NCBI GenBank assembly: GCA_024364735.1
Contig: JAGFNQ010001130.1
Coordinates: 113,574 to 177,573 of the forward strand
Length of the DNA stretch: 64,000 bases
Direction of reading: 5' to 3'
Source of the DNA: Boesenbergia rotunda
Lineage: Eukaryota > Streptophyta > Magnoliopsida > Zingiberales > Zingiberaceae
Each line of letters begins with the position of its first letter. The stretch's first letter is position 1. Below the pieces are notes generated by a model. The model saw nothing but the letters and a program-made list of their open reading frames with translations, had not been told where the DNA came from and did not search any database. This document shows, piece by piece, positions 35,381-48,071 of this stretch. The position numbers were made by a program, and so were the translations under genes.

Positions 35381-35475
35381 TGTTGGTGCAGGAAGCACCA
35401 TATCGAACCTTGTTTTGATATTGGCAAAGGATTCAAAGTTAAGTTTATTGATGATCTAACAATGTTACTCAAGTG

Positions 35476-35760
35476 TGCAGGAAAAGTCCTAGCGAAGGGC
35501 TGTTAGGCACCTGGCGAAGGGCTGCCAGGAAACAAAGTCCTAGCGAAGGGCTGCTAGGCACCTGGCAAAGGGCTGCTAGGAAACAAAGTCCTAGCGAAAA
35601 GCTGCTAGGCACCTGGCGAAGGGCTGCCAGGAAACAAAGCCCTAGCGAAGGACTGCTAGGCACCTGGCGAAGGAATGCCAGGATACAAAGCCCTAGCGAA
35701 GGACTGCTAGGCACCTGGCGAAGGGCAGCTTGGTACTCAAGACCTGGCGAAGGACCGCTG
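35476..35760 (+). repeat. 51-bp direct repeats in the LTR
   Basis: About five units built of two halves, CCTAGCGAAGGGCTGCTAGG and CCTGGCGAAGGGCTGCCAGG, plus AAACAAAGT. Because 51 is a multiple of three, chance open frames run through on both strands; these are not genes. Confidence 0.9.
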
Positions 35761-36103
35761 GGCAAAAGTCCAACCAGAGGAGCGGTTGACATCAGGTAAA
35801 TTCTCCCGAGAGGAGTAGGTGAGGACACGTTCCCCGTCGAGGGAACAGTAGGCGTCGGTTCGACCTAGGGCTCCATTTTGGAGGCCCAAAGTCAGAACCA
35901 AGATAGCTAAGGTTGTATAAACATAATACTCTAATGCTTTATATTGTTTTGGAGTAACCCTGGATGTAGGACCGAAGGAACATGTGTCTGCAGCTCAGAA
36001 TGCCCAAAGGAGAGAGGCAAGTAGCTGAGCAGGGCGCCCTCAGAGTCCCGGGCGCCCCCAGGGGCAACACAAAACAAGCGAAGCAACAAAGGCTTCGGCT
36101 AAC

Positions 36104-38422
36104 TGATAGATATCATTTTGTTGATTATTTTAATTGTTAAAATCCATGTTTGACCTATGTTTTTATTGCTTAATTGTGAAATTGCCCTAGGTTTTAGAAC
36201 TTACTCTTATTTTGGACTTAATTGCAAAATTACACATATTTGGAATAATTGGCCACTAAATTTTGGATCTATTATTGTAGGCATCAAAGGTTTAAGGACT
36301 TAGGGCATATTGGGCCAAACTTGAGTCGGAAATGGAACCGGATCGAATTATCAAGCTTACGATCAATCCGGGCCGTCCGATTCAAAAGCGGCTAGATCTG
36401 AGCCATCTGGGACCATCTGAAGCAATCTGAGCTAGGGTTAGGGTTGATCAAGCATTCTGATCAAGTTCTGAAGGTTTAATCCCAATCAGAGCTCAATCAA
36501 CCATTGGATCAAGCTCGGAGGGCCCTAGATCGTCCATTCAAAGACTAAGTTGATCTGGACCATCCGTTGCACATCTGGAGGATCCGAGCTACCACGAGGT
36601 AGATCCTGACCCCAGATCATCATCATCAAAGTTTGGCTCAAATCAGAGAAAGATCAGCCGTTGGATTTCCTTAACTCAATCAGAGCCGTCCAATGTTAAT
36701 TACTTAAGGAAATTTTTCCCAGCAGCTGACCTCGTCGCGTCTTCACTGTTCTTCACCGTTCTTCCACCGTTCTTCATCACTGCTTTAGATTTCTCTTCCA
36801 AGAAGGCGTGACCACCTCAACTTCCATCCCAGATCAAGAATTGAGTCTTTGGTCATCGTTGCTTGAAGAATTCTGCTCATTTGCGCTGGAACAGGGATTG
36901 TTTGAGGGTTTCGGCAATTCCTCAGTCCGACCACTGTCTTCTCTTCCACAGTCCATCTCCAAGCGTCTGAGCCACTTGTAGGGGTTCTCGGGTGAGCTTA
37001 GACGAGTCTCCAATCATCATCGTAGCTCCACCAATTGAGATAGAGCAATTCGGATTGTACATTCCAGCCAAGCGCATATTTGAGTAGAATCGACTTCAGA
37101 AATGATTTTCCACTGATTTGCTAAGCCTAGGGGTTCGAAGCCAGCTCTTGCTTGACGACCAAGAAGTTCTTGAGCTGAGGAAGGGTTGAGGAGTAGTTTA
37201 ATTGGTTTACAATTTAGTTTTAGATGTAGTTTGATTTCTGCCGCACTGTTCTGTTCTGAATTTCCTATTGAGCTACTGTAATTTACGATTTTTAAGTTGT
37301 TATCTATAATTTAGCTTCAATTCTGCAAGTAGAGTAATATAGGAACTTGTTTAGTGATCAACTTAGTTAAATTTCAATTTATTTCAGCTTAATTTGCTGC
37401 GTGCCAAGTGGTATTGCCGCGTGCCAATTCTGAATTCTGCATATCAGAATTTTCAGTCCTATTTCACTAGATTCGGTTAAGTAATTGCTAGTTAAGTTGC
37501 TTTGTGCCTAGATTAGTTACTTGTACTCAGTTTGTGTTAGCTAGCTCAGCCTTTAATCTATTGCGAAAACAGAAAAATCAGTAGCTAATGCTTTCAATTC
37601 TGCATCTGAAATTTCAGCCCCTTTGGTTTCTGAATTTGTGCTTTTCAAGTTCTGATTTCAGTTTCAATTCCTTACCTTAGTCTTGCTCAGTTCTTTCTTA
37701 ATACCTTTGTTTCCCAATTGAACCAACCAGCTTGAGAAGTGGAGCCGAAACATACTGATTTTATAAAGTTGATGTTAGTTTTTGGCACAAAAAGTTTCCC
37801 TTGCATGCCAATTGATTTGAACCTTTTTGCATTTGAATTCAACTTGTTTTTGTGGCATATGATTGTGTTCGGAATCAATAAGTTAGCATTCACTCATTTC
37901 TGAATTTTGTTGGCAGTGGTTGGCCTCCAAAAACATTGTAGCTAGTTGAGTTGAGTTGTGTGTTTGATTTTCTTAATTTCGCATGCCACTAATTGTTGCA
38001 AGCTTGTTTATTTCCGAAAACTCCCATCACTGCCTTTACTTCATTGCATAGCATTTCTTTTGTGTTTGAAATCAGAAAACAATTGCCAAAAATTTTGTAA
38101 GTGCTTTGATTAGGTTTTCCATTGGTTGAATTGTTTGTTACCATCCTTTTGTGTAGTTTATTAGCTAAGTCTTCTATTTTCATTGCAATTTCATTTTTGA
38201 TTGTATCCCAAAACCAAATTTATTTCTTTGAAACCCAAAACATAAACGACACATAAATACGAGCACGAATCAAACAAACATCAACTAGTCCCTTGGAGAA
38301 AAATACGACCTGTGGCCCCTTTGCTACATTTTCAGATTTTGATTGTAAAAAAGGGTTTCCAGCATTTCATATACATTTAAATTTGAGACCCACATTCGTG
38401 ACAGTCTATTTTGGGCTTATCA
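36104..38422 (+). repeat. 5' LTR of Athila
   Basis: Starts TGATAGATATCA and ends GGGCTTATCA. No gene; the short open frames in it are duplicated in the other LTR. Confidence 0.95.
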
Positions 38423-38428
38423 AATTTT

Positions 38429-38446
38429 TGGCGCCGTTGCCGGGGA
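38429..38446 (+). promoter_or_regulatory. Athila PBS (tRNA-Asp type)
   Basis: tggcgccgttgccgggga, six bases after the LTR; this is the PBS I know for Athila-clade elements. Confidence 0.9.
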
Positions 38447-38590
38447 ACTACTAGTTGATTTGTTTGATTTTTGCTTGTGCACTCATTTCATATCATTCTT
38501 GATTTATTTTTGTGCTTATTGTTATATCTTTTGATTTGATTCTATTTGTTTCATCTCTTTATCCACTTTTACTGCGATTTTGTTTGTTTT

Positions 38591-40382
38591 ATGACCAGGT
38601 CTTCAGGTGGTGATTTAGAAGAATTCAACCCTGAGATTGAGAGGACTTTCAGAGCTAGGAGGGGCAGGGCATTCTTTCTGAGACTACAGATATCCCTCCT
38701 ATTCAGACTATTTTTCCTCACTCAGGCAGTGACATGGCAGACCACCAGAGAACTATGAAGGAGCTCGCAGCACCAGATGCTGCATTTCAGTACTCCAGCA
38801 TAGCTTATCCAGAGCTGGGGGGGATTTTGAGTTAAGATCTGGACTTATCAATTTGCTGCCAAAGTTTAAAGGATTAACTGGAGAGGATCCCAACAGACAC
38901 CTGCACGAATTCCATGTGTTATGCTCCACTATGAAGCCTCAGGGCATTTCTGAAGAAGACATTAAGCTGAGAGCTTTCCCCTTCACACTAATAGGAGCAG
39001 CAAAAGACTGGTTTTACTATCTACCCACGGGGCATGTGTCTAGTTGGATCGCCATGAAGAAAGCATTTTTGGAAAAGTATTTCCCAGCCTCCCGTACAGC
39101 TATAATCAGAAAAAGCATCTGTGGGATTCAACAAATGGTTGGTGAGACGCTATATGATTACTGGGAGAGATTTAACAAGTTGTGTTCAAGTTGCCCCCAG
39201 CATCAGATTAGCGAGCAATTATTGATTCAATACTTTTATGAGGGACTGCTGCAGATGGACAGAGTCATGATAGATGCTGCAGCTGGAGGGGCCCTAGTGA
39301 ACAAAATGCCAATGCAAGCTAGGGAGCTAATTTCTAATATGGCTGAAAATTCCCAACAATTTGGAAGCAGAGCCTTGACCACAAGAGGAGTGAGTGAAGT
39401 TCAGGTAGTTCCTACTGATCAGAAGGAGGTTAAAGATGCATTGATGGAGCTCACATCGGCTGTTAAGCAAATTGAACTAACTGTTGCAAGGAAAAATTCA
39501 ATTCCTTCAGTACCTCCACCCTCTAGTCAAGTGATAAGTGTGTGTGGCATTTGCTCTAGTCAAGAGCACACCTCAGATTCATGCCCCACCCTCCAGCAGG
39601 ACGAGACGGTAGCAGCATTAGTAAGAGGACAATTTCAAGCAAGAAACAATCCTTATTCCTCTACTTATAACCCCGGTTGGAGGAATCATCCTAACTTGAG
39701 GTACGGGAATGCTTTCTATCAACAAGACCCTCAACCACAGCCCTCACAGCAGCCATTACAGAACTTCCAGCAGCACCAGCAAACTCAGATTAATCAGCAA
39801 CCATTTCAGCCGTCAAACTAAAATTTTCAGCCTCCGTTTCAGCCTAATTCCCAACAATTTCAGCAACAATTTCAGCAGTTCGAACCTCAATTCCAGCAAT
39901 ATCATCAAGGGCAGCAAGGTTTGCAATCATTCCCAGCTTTCCAAGCGCAAAACCAACAAAATTTTCAGCCTTCACAGCCCTGGAATCAGAATTTCCAGCC
40001 CTATAATCAAGGGTGTCAAAGTCAGAATTTTCAGCCCTCGCCACCTAATTTTCCATTTCAAAATCAAAACTTTCAAGGCTACAATTCCCAGCAAGGGTTC
40101 CAAGCATATCAGCCCTTTAATCAGCCCTATCAACAGCCCACTCAGGCCTCTTATCAGTCCCAATTCAAACCGCAACATGGTAATGTTTTTCAGCCTTCTA
40201 CTTCATCGTTTCAGGGACCATCAAAGAGCTATGCTAACCAAGGAGGTTATGGGGGCTCAAGTGGAGGAAATGATCAGCAACAACAAATGATGGAGATGTT
40301 ACAACAAGTTCTACAACAACAACAACAACACAATCAAAACGTTGAGAGGCAAATAGGGCAATTGGCTAGTGGGATCAATTAG
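38591..40382 (+). pseudogene. gag: Athila Gag, disabled
   Basis: The Met at 38591 (MTRSSGGDLEEFNPEIERTF) lies 145 bases after the PBS. A frameshift near 38670 and a one-base loss in the G-run at 38817-38823 separate this start from the capsid part. The capsid part (from about 38830) reads LPKFKGLTGEDPNRHLHEFH, DWFYYLPTG, WIAMKKAFLEKYFPASR and YDYWERFNKLCSSCPQHQIS, all typical of Athila-group gag. A single CX2C type cluster (CGICSSQEHTSDSC) follows, then some 190 residues very rich in Gln, Asn, Phe and Pro. Stops at 39819 (TAA) and 40380 (TAG) lie in one frame and both correspond to changed Gln codons. Confidence 0.9.
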
Positions 40383-41600
40383 AATCAAGCTCAAGGATCA
40401 AGTCAACTACCTTCCCAAACTGTTCCTAATCCTAAAGGAAATGTGAGCGCTATAACTTTGAGAAGTGGGAAGGTCACATCATCTCCCAAGAGCCCAAGAG
40501 CAGATTTTTCAGAGAACCGGACAGCAACTTCAATTCCAGCTCAGAACATGCATGAAACGACTTCAAATTCAGTTGATTCCACACCTAGCCCGTTCCCAAC
40601 CCCTTCCTCAAGCAACCCTCCAAATTTGGTGGAAAACGGAGGAGAAATCAGTGCCGAGACACAAGGGACAGCAGCCACTTCGGAAGGGACAGCAGGGCAG
40701 AATTCAGCATATCCACTTCCGGCCAAAGAAGATGATTTTAGGGTTCCCTTACCCTTTCCACAGCAGAGAACACATGCCAAGAAGCAAGTGGAGGAGGAGA
40801 AGGCCAAGGAATTCAATGAACTAGTGGAACTTTTCAGTAAGGTAGAGATAAATGTACCTTTGTTGACCATGATCAAGCAAATTCCAAAGTATGCTAAGTT
40901 TTTGAAAGATCTTTGTGTTCACAAAAAGAAACTTAAAGAAAATGAGTTGGTCAGCTTTGGGAAGAATATCTCAACACTTATCCACACCATTCCTCAGAAG
41001 TGTGAAGACCCAGGGGTATTTACTGTTTCTTGTGAGATAGGGAGCACTATATTCCATGATGCTATGTTAGATTTAGGAGCTTCCATAAATGTGATGCCCA
41101 GGTCAGTGTTTCAGATGCTTGGCATAGGCCCTTTACAGCCCACTGGAGTGGTGATACAACTAGCAGACAGGAGTCAGACCCACCCAGCAGGTATGATTGA
41201 AGATGTTTTGGTGAAGGTAAAGGAGCTAATATTTCCTGCAGATTTCTATATTTTGGATATGGAGGGAGATTACTTGGCACACCGTTCTCCACTTATTTTA
41301 GGCAGACCGTTTCTGAAGACTGCTAGAACCAAGATTGATGTATATGCCGTTACACTTTCTATGAAGATTGGAGACACGGTTGTTCAGTTTAGCCTTTTTG
41401 ATGCTATGAAGCATCCGAGAGAGGACCATTCCATCATGAGCATTGATATTCTTGATGAGCTGGCACAGACAGAGTTAGAGGCTGAGGGATTTCTGGAGGA
41501 GTTATTGATTCAGAAGAGGTTGAGAAAATACTTACTGCTGAGACTGGGGAATTTTCAGAAGACATTTCAGACACATTTCCAGCTGGAGAGATTTTTCTAG
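40383..41600 (+). pseudogene. pol: Athila spacer and aspartic protease
   Basis: Continues the gag frame. NVSAITLRSGK and a Ser/Pro-rich linker lead to FPQQRTHAKKQVEEEKAKEF and then the protease domain CEIGSTIFHDAMLDLGASIN, in which DLGAS replaces the DTGAS of other retropepsins as is usual in Athila. LILGRPFLKTARTKIDV completes the domain. The frame ends TAG at 41598. Downstream the pol frame is +2, so a frameshift lies between 41500 and 41600. A 50-base block with GTAGGGGATTGCACAGAGCC is repeated at 41601 and 41658. Confidence 0.85.
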
Positions 41601-44600
41601 GTGTAGGGGATTGCACAGAGCCCCAAGGATCACCTATTTTTCTTGATATTCAGAGTGTAGGGGATAGCACAGAGCCCCGAGGATCACCTATTTCTGAAGA
41701 AGACCAGAGTGAACTGAAGCCATTACCAGGCCATTTGAAGTATGCATATTTAGGAGAGGAGTAGACTTTCCCTGTGATTATTGCACAGCATTTGGATTCA
41801 GAACAAGAAGAAAAATTATTGCAAGTCCTGAGGCACTACAAGAAGGCAATTGGGTGGACTTTATCAAATATACCAGGTATCAGCCCAGCTATCTGCATGC
41901 ACAGGATATTTTTAGAAGACAATGTCAAACCTGTGAGGCAACCACAAAGGAGACTCAACCCACTTATTTTGGATGTTGTAAAGAAAGAGGTGACTCGACT
42001 TCTACAGGCAGGTATCATTTACCCTGTTTCTGACAGTCAGTGGGTTAGTCCTATTCATGTGGTGCCCAAGAAATCTGGAGTGACCGTGGTGGCGGATGAA
42101 AGCAATGAACTAGTGCCCACCAGAGTCAAGAATTCCTGGAGAGTCTGCATTGATTACAGGAAGCTCAACAAGGTCACACGGAAAGATCACTTCCCTTTAC
42201 CCTTCATTGATCAGATGCTCGAGAGACTGGCAGGGAAGTCGCACTATTATTTTTTGGATGGATTTTTAGGCTATTTTCAGATTTGCATAGATCCAGAGGA
42301 CTAGGAGAAGACCACCTTCACTTGCCCCTTTGGCACATTTGCCTATAGACGTATGCCTTTCGGACTCTGCAATGCACCCGGTACCTTTCAGAGATGTATG
42401 GTAAGTATATTCGGTGAGTTACTAGAGGACTGTATGGAGGTATTCATGGATGATTTTTCAGTTTATGGCACGTCTTTTGATTCATGTTTAAATAACTTGT
42501 CTAGGGTTTTACATCGTTTCATTGAAACTAACCTTGTTCTTAATTTTGAAAAATGCCACTTTATGGTAGAGCACGGGATAGTACTTGGACACATAGTCTC
42601 TCGGAAAGGTATTGAGGTAGATCCTGCTAAAATCAGTATTATTTCTTCTTTATCTTACCCCGTATGCGTACAGGATGTTCGGCCTTTTCTTGGACATGCA
42701 GGATTTTACCGCAGATTTATTAGAGACTTCAGCTTGATTGCTCGACCCTTGACACGACTTTTGTAAAAGGATGTTGAGTTTCATTTTGATGAAAAATGCA
42801 AGGAAGCTTTTCATAGACTCAGGGAGGCTCTTACCTCAGCTCCTATTATTACATCACCTAACTGGACTCTACCATTTGAACTAATGTGTGATGCTTCTAA
42901 TTTTGCAGTGGGAGCTGTTTTAGCACAGAGGGTTGATGGAGCACCACATGTCATTTGCTACGCCTCCAAAACCCTAGATGTCGCCCAAGCCAACTACACC
43001 ACGACTGAAAAGGAACTTCTTGCCATTGTTTTTGCTTTAGATAGATTCAGATCTTATTTATTATGCTCACATGTGATTATTTTTTCTGATCATGCAGCTC
43101 TCAAATACTTATTGAAGAAGCCTGATGCAAAACCTAGATTGATCAGATGGATGCTCCTACTCCAAGAATTCGACCTGGAGATCAGAGATAGAAGTGGAAA
43201 AGAGAACTTAGTTGCAGATCATTTGAGCAGACTTGAAGGAGATGGATCTCCTACCACCATTGATGATGATTTCAGAGATGAGCACTTGATTTCAGTGCAT
43301 GGTGAGACACCGTGGTATGCAGACCTAGTTAACTTTCTTGTTGCACATGTATTTCCCACTCAATTTTCTAAGGCTCAAAAAGATAAATTAAAAAGTGATA
43401 CAAAGTTTTATGTGTGGGATGATCCTTATTTGTGGAAATTTTGTAATGACCAAATAATTAGGAGATGCATACCCGATCATGAGTTTTCATCTGTCCTTAC
43501 ATTTTGTCATTCATCAGCTTGTGGGGGACATTTTGGACCACAGAGGACTGCCAGGAAAGTATTAGAGTGTGGTTTATACTGGCCCACCCTTTTTCATGAT
43601 TCACATGTTTTTTATAAAAATTGTGATAGATACCAGCGAACTAGGAACATAGGAGCAAGACATGAGATGCCCCAAAACACTATGTTTTACTGTGAGATTT
43701 TTGATGTTTGGGGGATAGATTTTATGAGACCTTTTCCTGCATCTTATGGATACCTATATATTTTACTTGCTGTGGATTATGTTTCGAAATGGGTGGAGGC
43801 CATTCCCTCCAGGACTGATGATTCTTCTGTTGTTTGTAGTTTTGTTAGGTCACACATTTTTTGCAGGTTTGGCATTCCAAGAGCAATAATCAGTGACCAA
43901 GGATCTCATTTTTGCAACAAACACATGAAGGCGATGCTTAGCAGATATGGGGTGGCACATAAAATCTCTACATCCTATCATCCCCAAACGAATGGATAGG
44001 CTGAAATTTCCAACAGAGAGATAAAATCCATTCTAGAGAAAACAGTTGGGCCCACTAGAAAAGACTGGAGCAAGAGGCTAGATGACGCACTCTGGGCCTA
44101 CAGGACAGCATATAAGACACCGATTGGCATATCGCCCTACCGCTTGGTTTATGGTAAGCTTGTCACCTCCCCGTGGAGATAGAGCACAAGGCATATTGGG
44201 CGGTGAAAGCTTGTAATTTCGATGCTACCAAGGCGGGAGAAGAGAGAAAATTGCAACTCCAAGAACTTGAAGAGATTCGATTAGAAGCATTTGAAAATTC
44301 AAGGATCTACAAGGAGAAGACCAAGAACTTCCATGACAAGCATATTGTGAAGAAAGATTTTAAAGTGGGTGACAAGGTGTTATTGTACAAATTAAGGCTC
44401 AAATTGATAAAAGGTAAACACTAAGGTCAAGGTGGGATGGTCCATTTATTGTAACAAATATTTTTCCCTATGGTGTTGTGGAAATTCAAGATGCATCTAA
44501 CGGTTTTATTTGGAAAGTTAATGGCCACCGGCTCAAAAGGTATTTTGAAGAGCTTAAGGAGCTAGAGGTGGATGGGTTGGACATGAACGAAGCTATCTAC

Positions 44601-44609
44601 CCAACTTAA
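41601..44609 (+). pseudogene. pol: Athila reverse transcriptase, RNase H and integrase, disabled
   Basis: Reverse transcriptase: WTLSNIPGISPAICMHRI, WVSPIHVVPKKSG, NSWRVCIDYRKLNKVTRKDH, FGLCNAPGTFQRCM, and catalytic FMDDFSVYG. RNase H: LMCDASNFAVGAVLAQR, YTTTEKELLAIVFALDRFRS, VADHLSRLEG. Integrase: a degenerate HHCC zinc-finger region with GHFGPQRTARKVL, then WGIDFMRPFPASYGY, YVSKWVEAIPS, IISDQGSHFCN and STSYHPQTNG. Stops at 41762, 42302, 42764 and 43997 all stand at Gln positions in family consensus words such as PEDQEK and TNGQAE. A one-base loss near 44155 (YGK, then LVTSPWR) shifts the end, which continues in the next frame as IEHKAYWAVKACN to GLDMNEAIYPT and the TAA at 44607. Confidence 0.93.
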
Positions 44610-47600
44610 GGGGAGTTCACTTTCTCTACCATTTATTGTACATATCATTTTCATGTTGCTAGGAATAAATGTTTCTCTTTTTAAAGCAAGTAGTGGATAA
44701 TAAATTCTTAAGAAACGTAACATGAATAAACTTTGTAAATACCATGTTATGTCTTTTAGCACTTTTGCTCTTAGGGAATAAATATATCCCTCTAGGTTAT
44801 CTCCATAGCATGTTAGAGTCTTTTGGAAAATAAATTAAATTTGGTTGTCAAAACTTAGGGTTTGAGCTAATGGATGAATTCTTGGATGCTTGAGTACTAT
44901 TTAGCTTTAGATTCTTAATTGAAGACTTGAGATGAATTATTTTTACCTAGTGAGATTAGCCTTATATTGTGATACACATATGTTATTGTACTCTAGAACT
45001 TGCTTAGGTTCTTTCAAAATCATATTTCGATGATTGGATCACATCTATAGAGACTAATCACTTTGTTCACCTTTTCCCATTAATTTTAGCAAAAATCATG
45101 TCTATTCTATTTGTTTTTCCTTATTCCTAATCTTAACCCCAATTTTTCTATGGATTTGTTTGCTTGGGATGTTTTCTTGATGTTATTTTGCCCGAGACGG
45201 ACAAAGATTTAAGTGTGGGGGAGTGACTAGTGATTTGGAAGCAATTTTTATCAAGGATGCACTTCATTTCGGGAAAAATTTTTTTTTTTGCAATTCCATG
45301 TGCCAAAGATGAGTTTGAGTGATGTTTGGTGTCAAAAGTGAGCAAGAAGAAGTGGTTCGAGTTGGAAGCAATTGGAGTTTGAGATTCTTCATTACATGTT
45401 GAAGACCCAAGTGGCACGCAAAGAAGATCCAACGAGGTACCTGTGCCAAGTTGAATTAAAATTGAGGAAGACTGAGCAAGGCTGAAAAATCAGGAAAGAA
45501 GCTGAAAAATCTGAATTGAAGCAAAAGGAGAGCTGCTGTAGGCAGTTAACAAATGTAAGGAAGAATCTGAGAGGGGCTGAACACAAGCTGAGAGCAAACA
45601 AAAGATGAAATTAGCAACACCTTTTTGTGCAGTTTGTATCAAGATGAGCTGGATCTAATTTTTCAAGGCTGTAAACTCTGCATTAAGACTGATTAAGAAG
45701 GCTAAAGAAATCTGAACTGCATTGAAAGGTTGCTGCCGAGTGTTGAATTTGGAGCTACTGAAATTAAACAAACTGAATTCAAGGGAAGCTACAAAGTGCT
45801 GAAAAATTCATGAAGAGCAGTGGCCTAGGAGAGTATTCAAAGATGGAATCTTAAATGCAAAGAACCCAAAGAAGATCAAATCAAATTTCTGCCACAAGAC
45901 ATAGTTTAGTATCATATCAAACTAAAATTTTGATTTTGGAAAGCAGTGAAGGAGTGCCAAAATCAAAGGGAGCACTTATGAAGAAAATTTTGAAATGAAG
46001 GAAAGATATGGCACGCAAATAGCAGAAAATCTGTGCTAAAAGTGAAGGAAATTGGATGAGATGAAAACCGAAGAAGGAAGGAAAAATTCAGTGCCAAATT
46101 ATACTATCAATAAATGCAAGTCCTAATTGATACCAATTGTTTGAGAGATCAGAGAATCTGAAATGCAGCTTTACAGAATTAAGAAGGCTGATGAAGTTGG
46201 AATTTAAGCTGAGAAGAAGCTGAGTGAGGACTGATAAAAAGCTGAGAAAAAATTCCGGAACTGCCCAAAAGCTGAACTGCATTCCATTTGAAAAACCAAT
46301 GTATCTGAAGTTGAAGGTGCACATTCAATTTCAGATCTAAGAAGAACCAATGGATGCTAGAATATTCGAAGCTGAGAAAATGCAGTGAAGAAGAGGGGCT
46401 GAATTCAATGTGCTGATTTGAATTTCGAATGGAACCCTTGACTTCTCCACTACTATTTGAAGCAAGTGCTCTTGATGTTAATTGTTGGAGAAATCAGCGA
46501 CTTGAAAAGCTGCCACCTTGGATGCTGAACTTGAAACAGGAGGAAATTCTGAGCTGCCGAAAGGATATAAGAAGCTGGAAACATCAGTGAAGTGCTATTG
46601 TATGAGCTGGTGCAGTGTAGAAATTGAAGTGCAGAGGAATTGAGTTGGAATTAATGAGGCTGCTGCAAAGAATGCTGAAAAGGACTCAGAACAAACCCAC
46701 TCGAAGCCCAAGAGGTTTTGGAGAGCAGCAAGTTGATAATTAAGCTGAAAATTCAGTTATGAAAGGAGGAAAACCAATAGAAATGCTATGAAGGCAGTTT
46801 GTACCAACTTGCAACCTAATTTGAGTTTTTGAGGCTAGAAATCAAGGCAGTAGGTATAGGAATGTATCTGAAATTGTTAGGCACCTACACTGCTGATCAA
46901 AGTAGAAAGAAATGTAGTTGATTGAATTTTTCAGGTTAAGAACAGAAAAAGAAAGAAAATTTGCAGAAATTGAATGGCACACAGCTGGGATCAACCTTTC
47001 CATCTCTATTTGATGCTAACTGCCAACTAGAAAAATGCAGGAGTTTGCAAGGTATAAGAAGAACCAATGGATGCTAGAATCTGATGCAGGAAGATGCAAG
47101 ACAAATTCAAAACAACTGCTGATCAGGATAGAAAGTGAAGAGGCTGAAATTGAACTTGTTGAGCAGAATTTTGAGTGGAATTCTTTAAGTGCTCAACTAC
47201 TTTTAGATGCCAACTGATATGAAGAAATTGGAGTTTTGCAAGATCTAAAAGGCTCCATTAGAAGATTAAGAGCAAGAAACAAAAAGAGAAGGAAAACAGT
47301 TTGAAAAAAAAAAGAGAAAAGAGCAAAAATAAAGATGGCACACAATTGAGTTGGCACTATTAAATCATTGAAGTTTCTCTTATCCGAATCAAAAGTTTTG
47401 CTCCATTACATTCTGAATTTGCTAGAGAGAAAGGAAAAGAGGAAAAATCAGGAAAGAAGATGAAGAAGGAAATTTGGCACGCAAGGTGGAAGTTGGCACA
47501 TTGAGATCAATAGGGTTTTATTCATCCAATTCAAAGTCATTGTTCAAGATTAACTCCACCACATTTGTGATATCACTAGAGGACTGACAAGAGGGGCAAA

Positions 47601-48057
47601 GCACATTGCAAACATACTTGAGCACTCAAGTCTTCCACTTTATCAACTTCTTCCAATTCCATGATTTTTACTCCATTTCTTACCATTTCTATGTCTTTGA
47701 TTTGTTTTTGTAGATATTGATCCCAATCATGAATAATGGTGAAGAGTAGATAATAAGCAAGCCTATGGTAGTGCAAGAAGCATGTGTGTTTGAGTGAGCT
47801 CCACTTCCATCATCAACTTAGAATTTAAGGAGAGAGCCACCAAAATTTTCCTTGAAAGGCTAGTGAGTTAAATTCATCTCAATGACTCATGATTGATGAA
47901 AAGGCTAAGTTGTTGATTTAAGGACAAGATACTAATCCATAGAGCTTAGATTTATGAGAATTGACAACCTTAGGTAATTTCTTTTCATTTGCTTCTAATT
48001 ATGCTTAAGAAAATCTAGGGGATACATACTTAGTAGTTTCGCGAGACGCTCAAGGTT
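44610..48057 (+). other. Long 3' region of Athila, no env-like gene left
   Basis: 3.4 kb, strongly purine-rich on the plus strand from about 45230 on (GAAG, GCTGAA and AAAATTC words). No frame longer than chance, and no transmembrane or signal sequence. The phrase AAGAACCAATGGATGCTAGA occurs at about 46340 and 47060, marking an internal duplication. Confidence 0.8.
45211..45224 (+). promoter_or_regulatory. Internal second PPT-like site
   Basis: aagtgtgggggagt, preceded by CGAGACG, as at the true PPT before the right LTR. Possible central polypurine tract. Confidence 0.65.
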
Positions 48058-48071
48058 AAGTGTGGGGGAGT
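48058..48071 (+). promoter_or_regulatory. Athila PPT
   Basis: aagtgtgggggagt directly before the right LTR. Confidence 0.88.

Noticed and set aside
35469..35828. 119-aa and 108-aa repeat proteins on opposite strands
   Set aside because: They are produced by a 51-bp non-coding LTR repeat whose length is a multiple of three.
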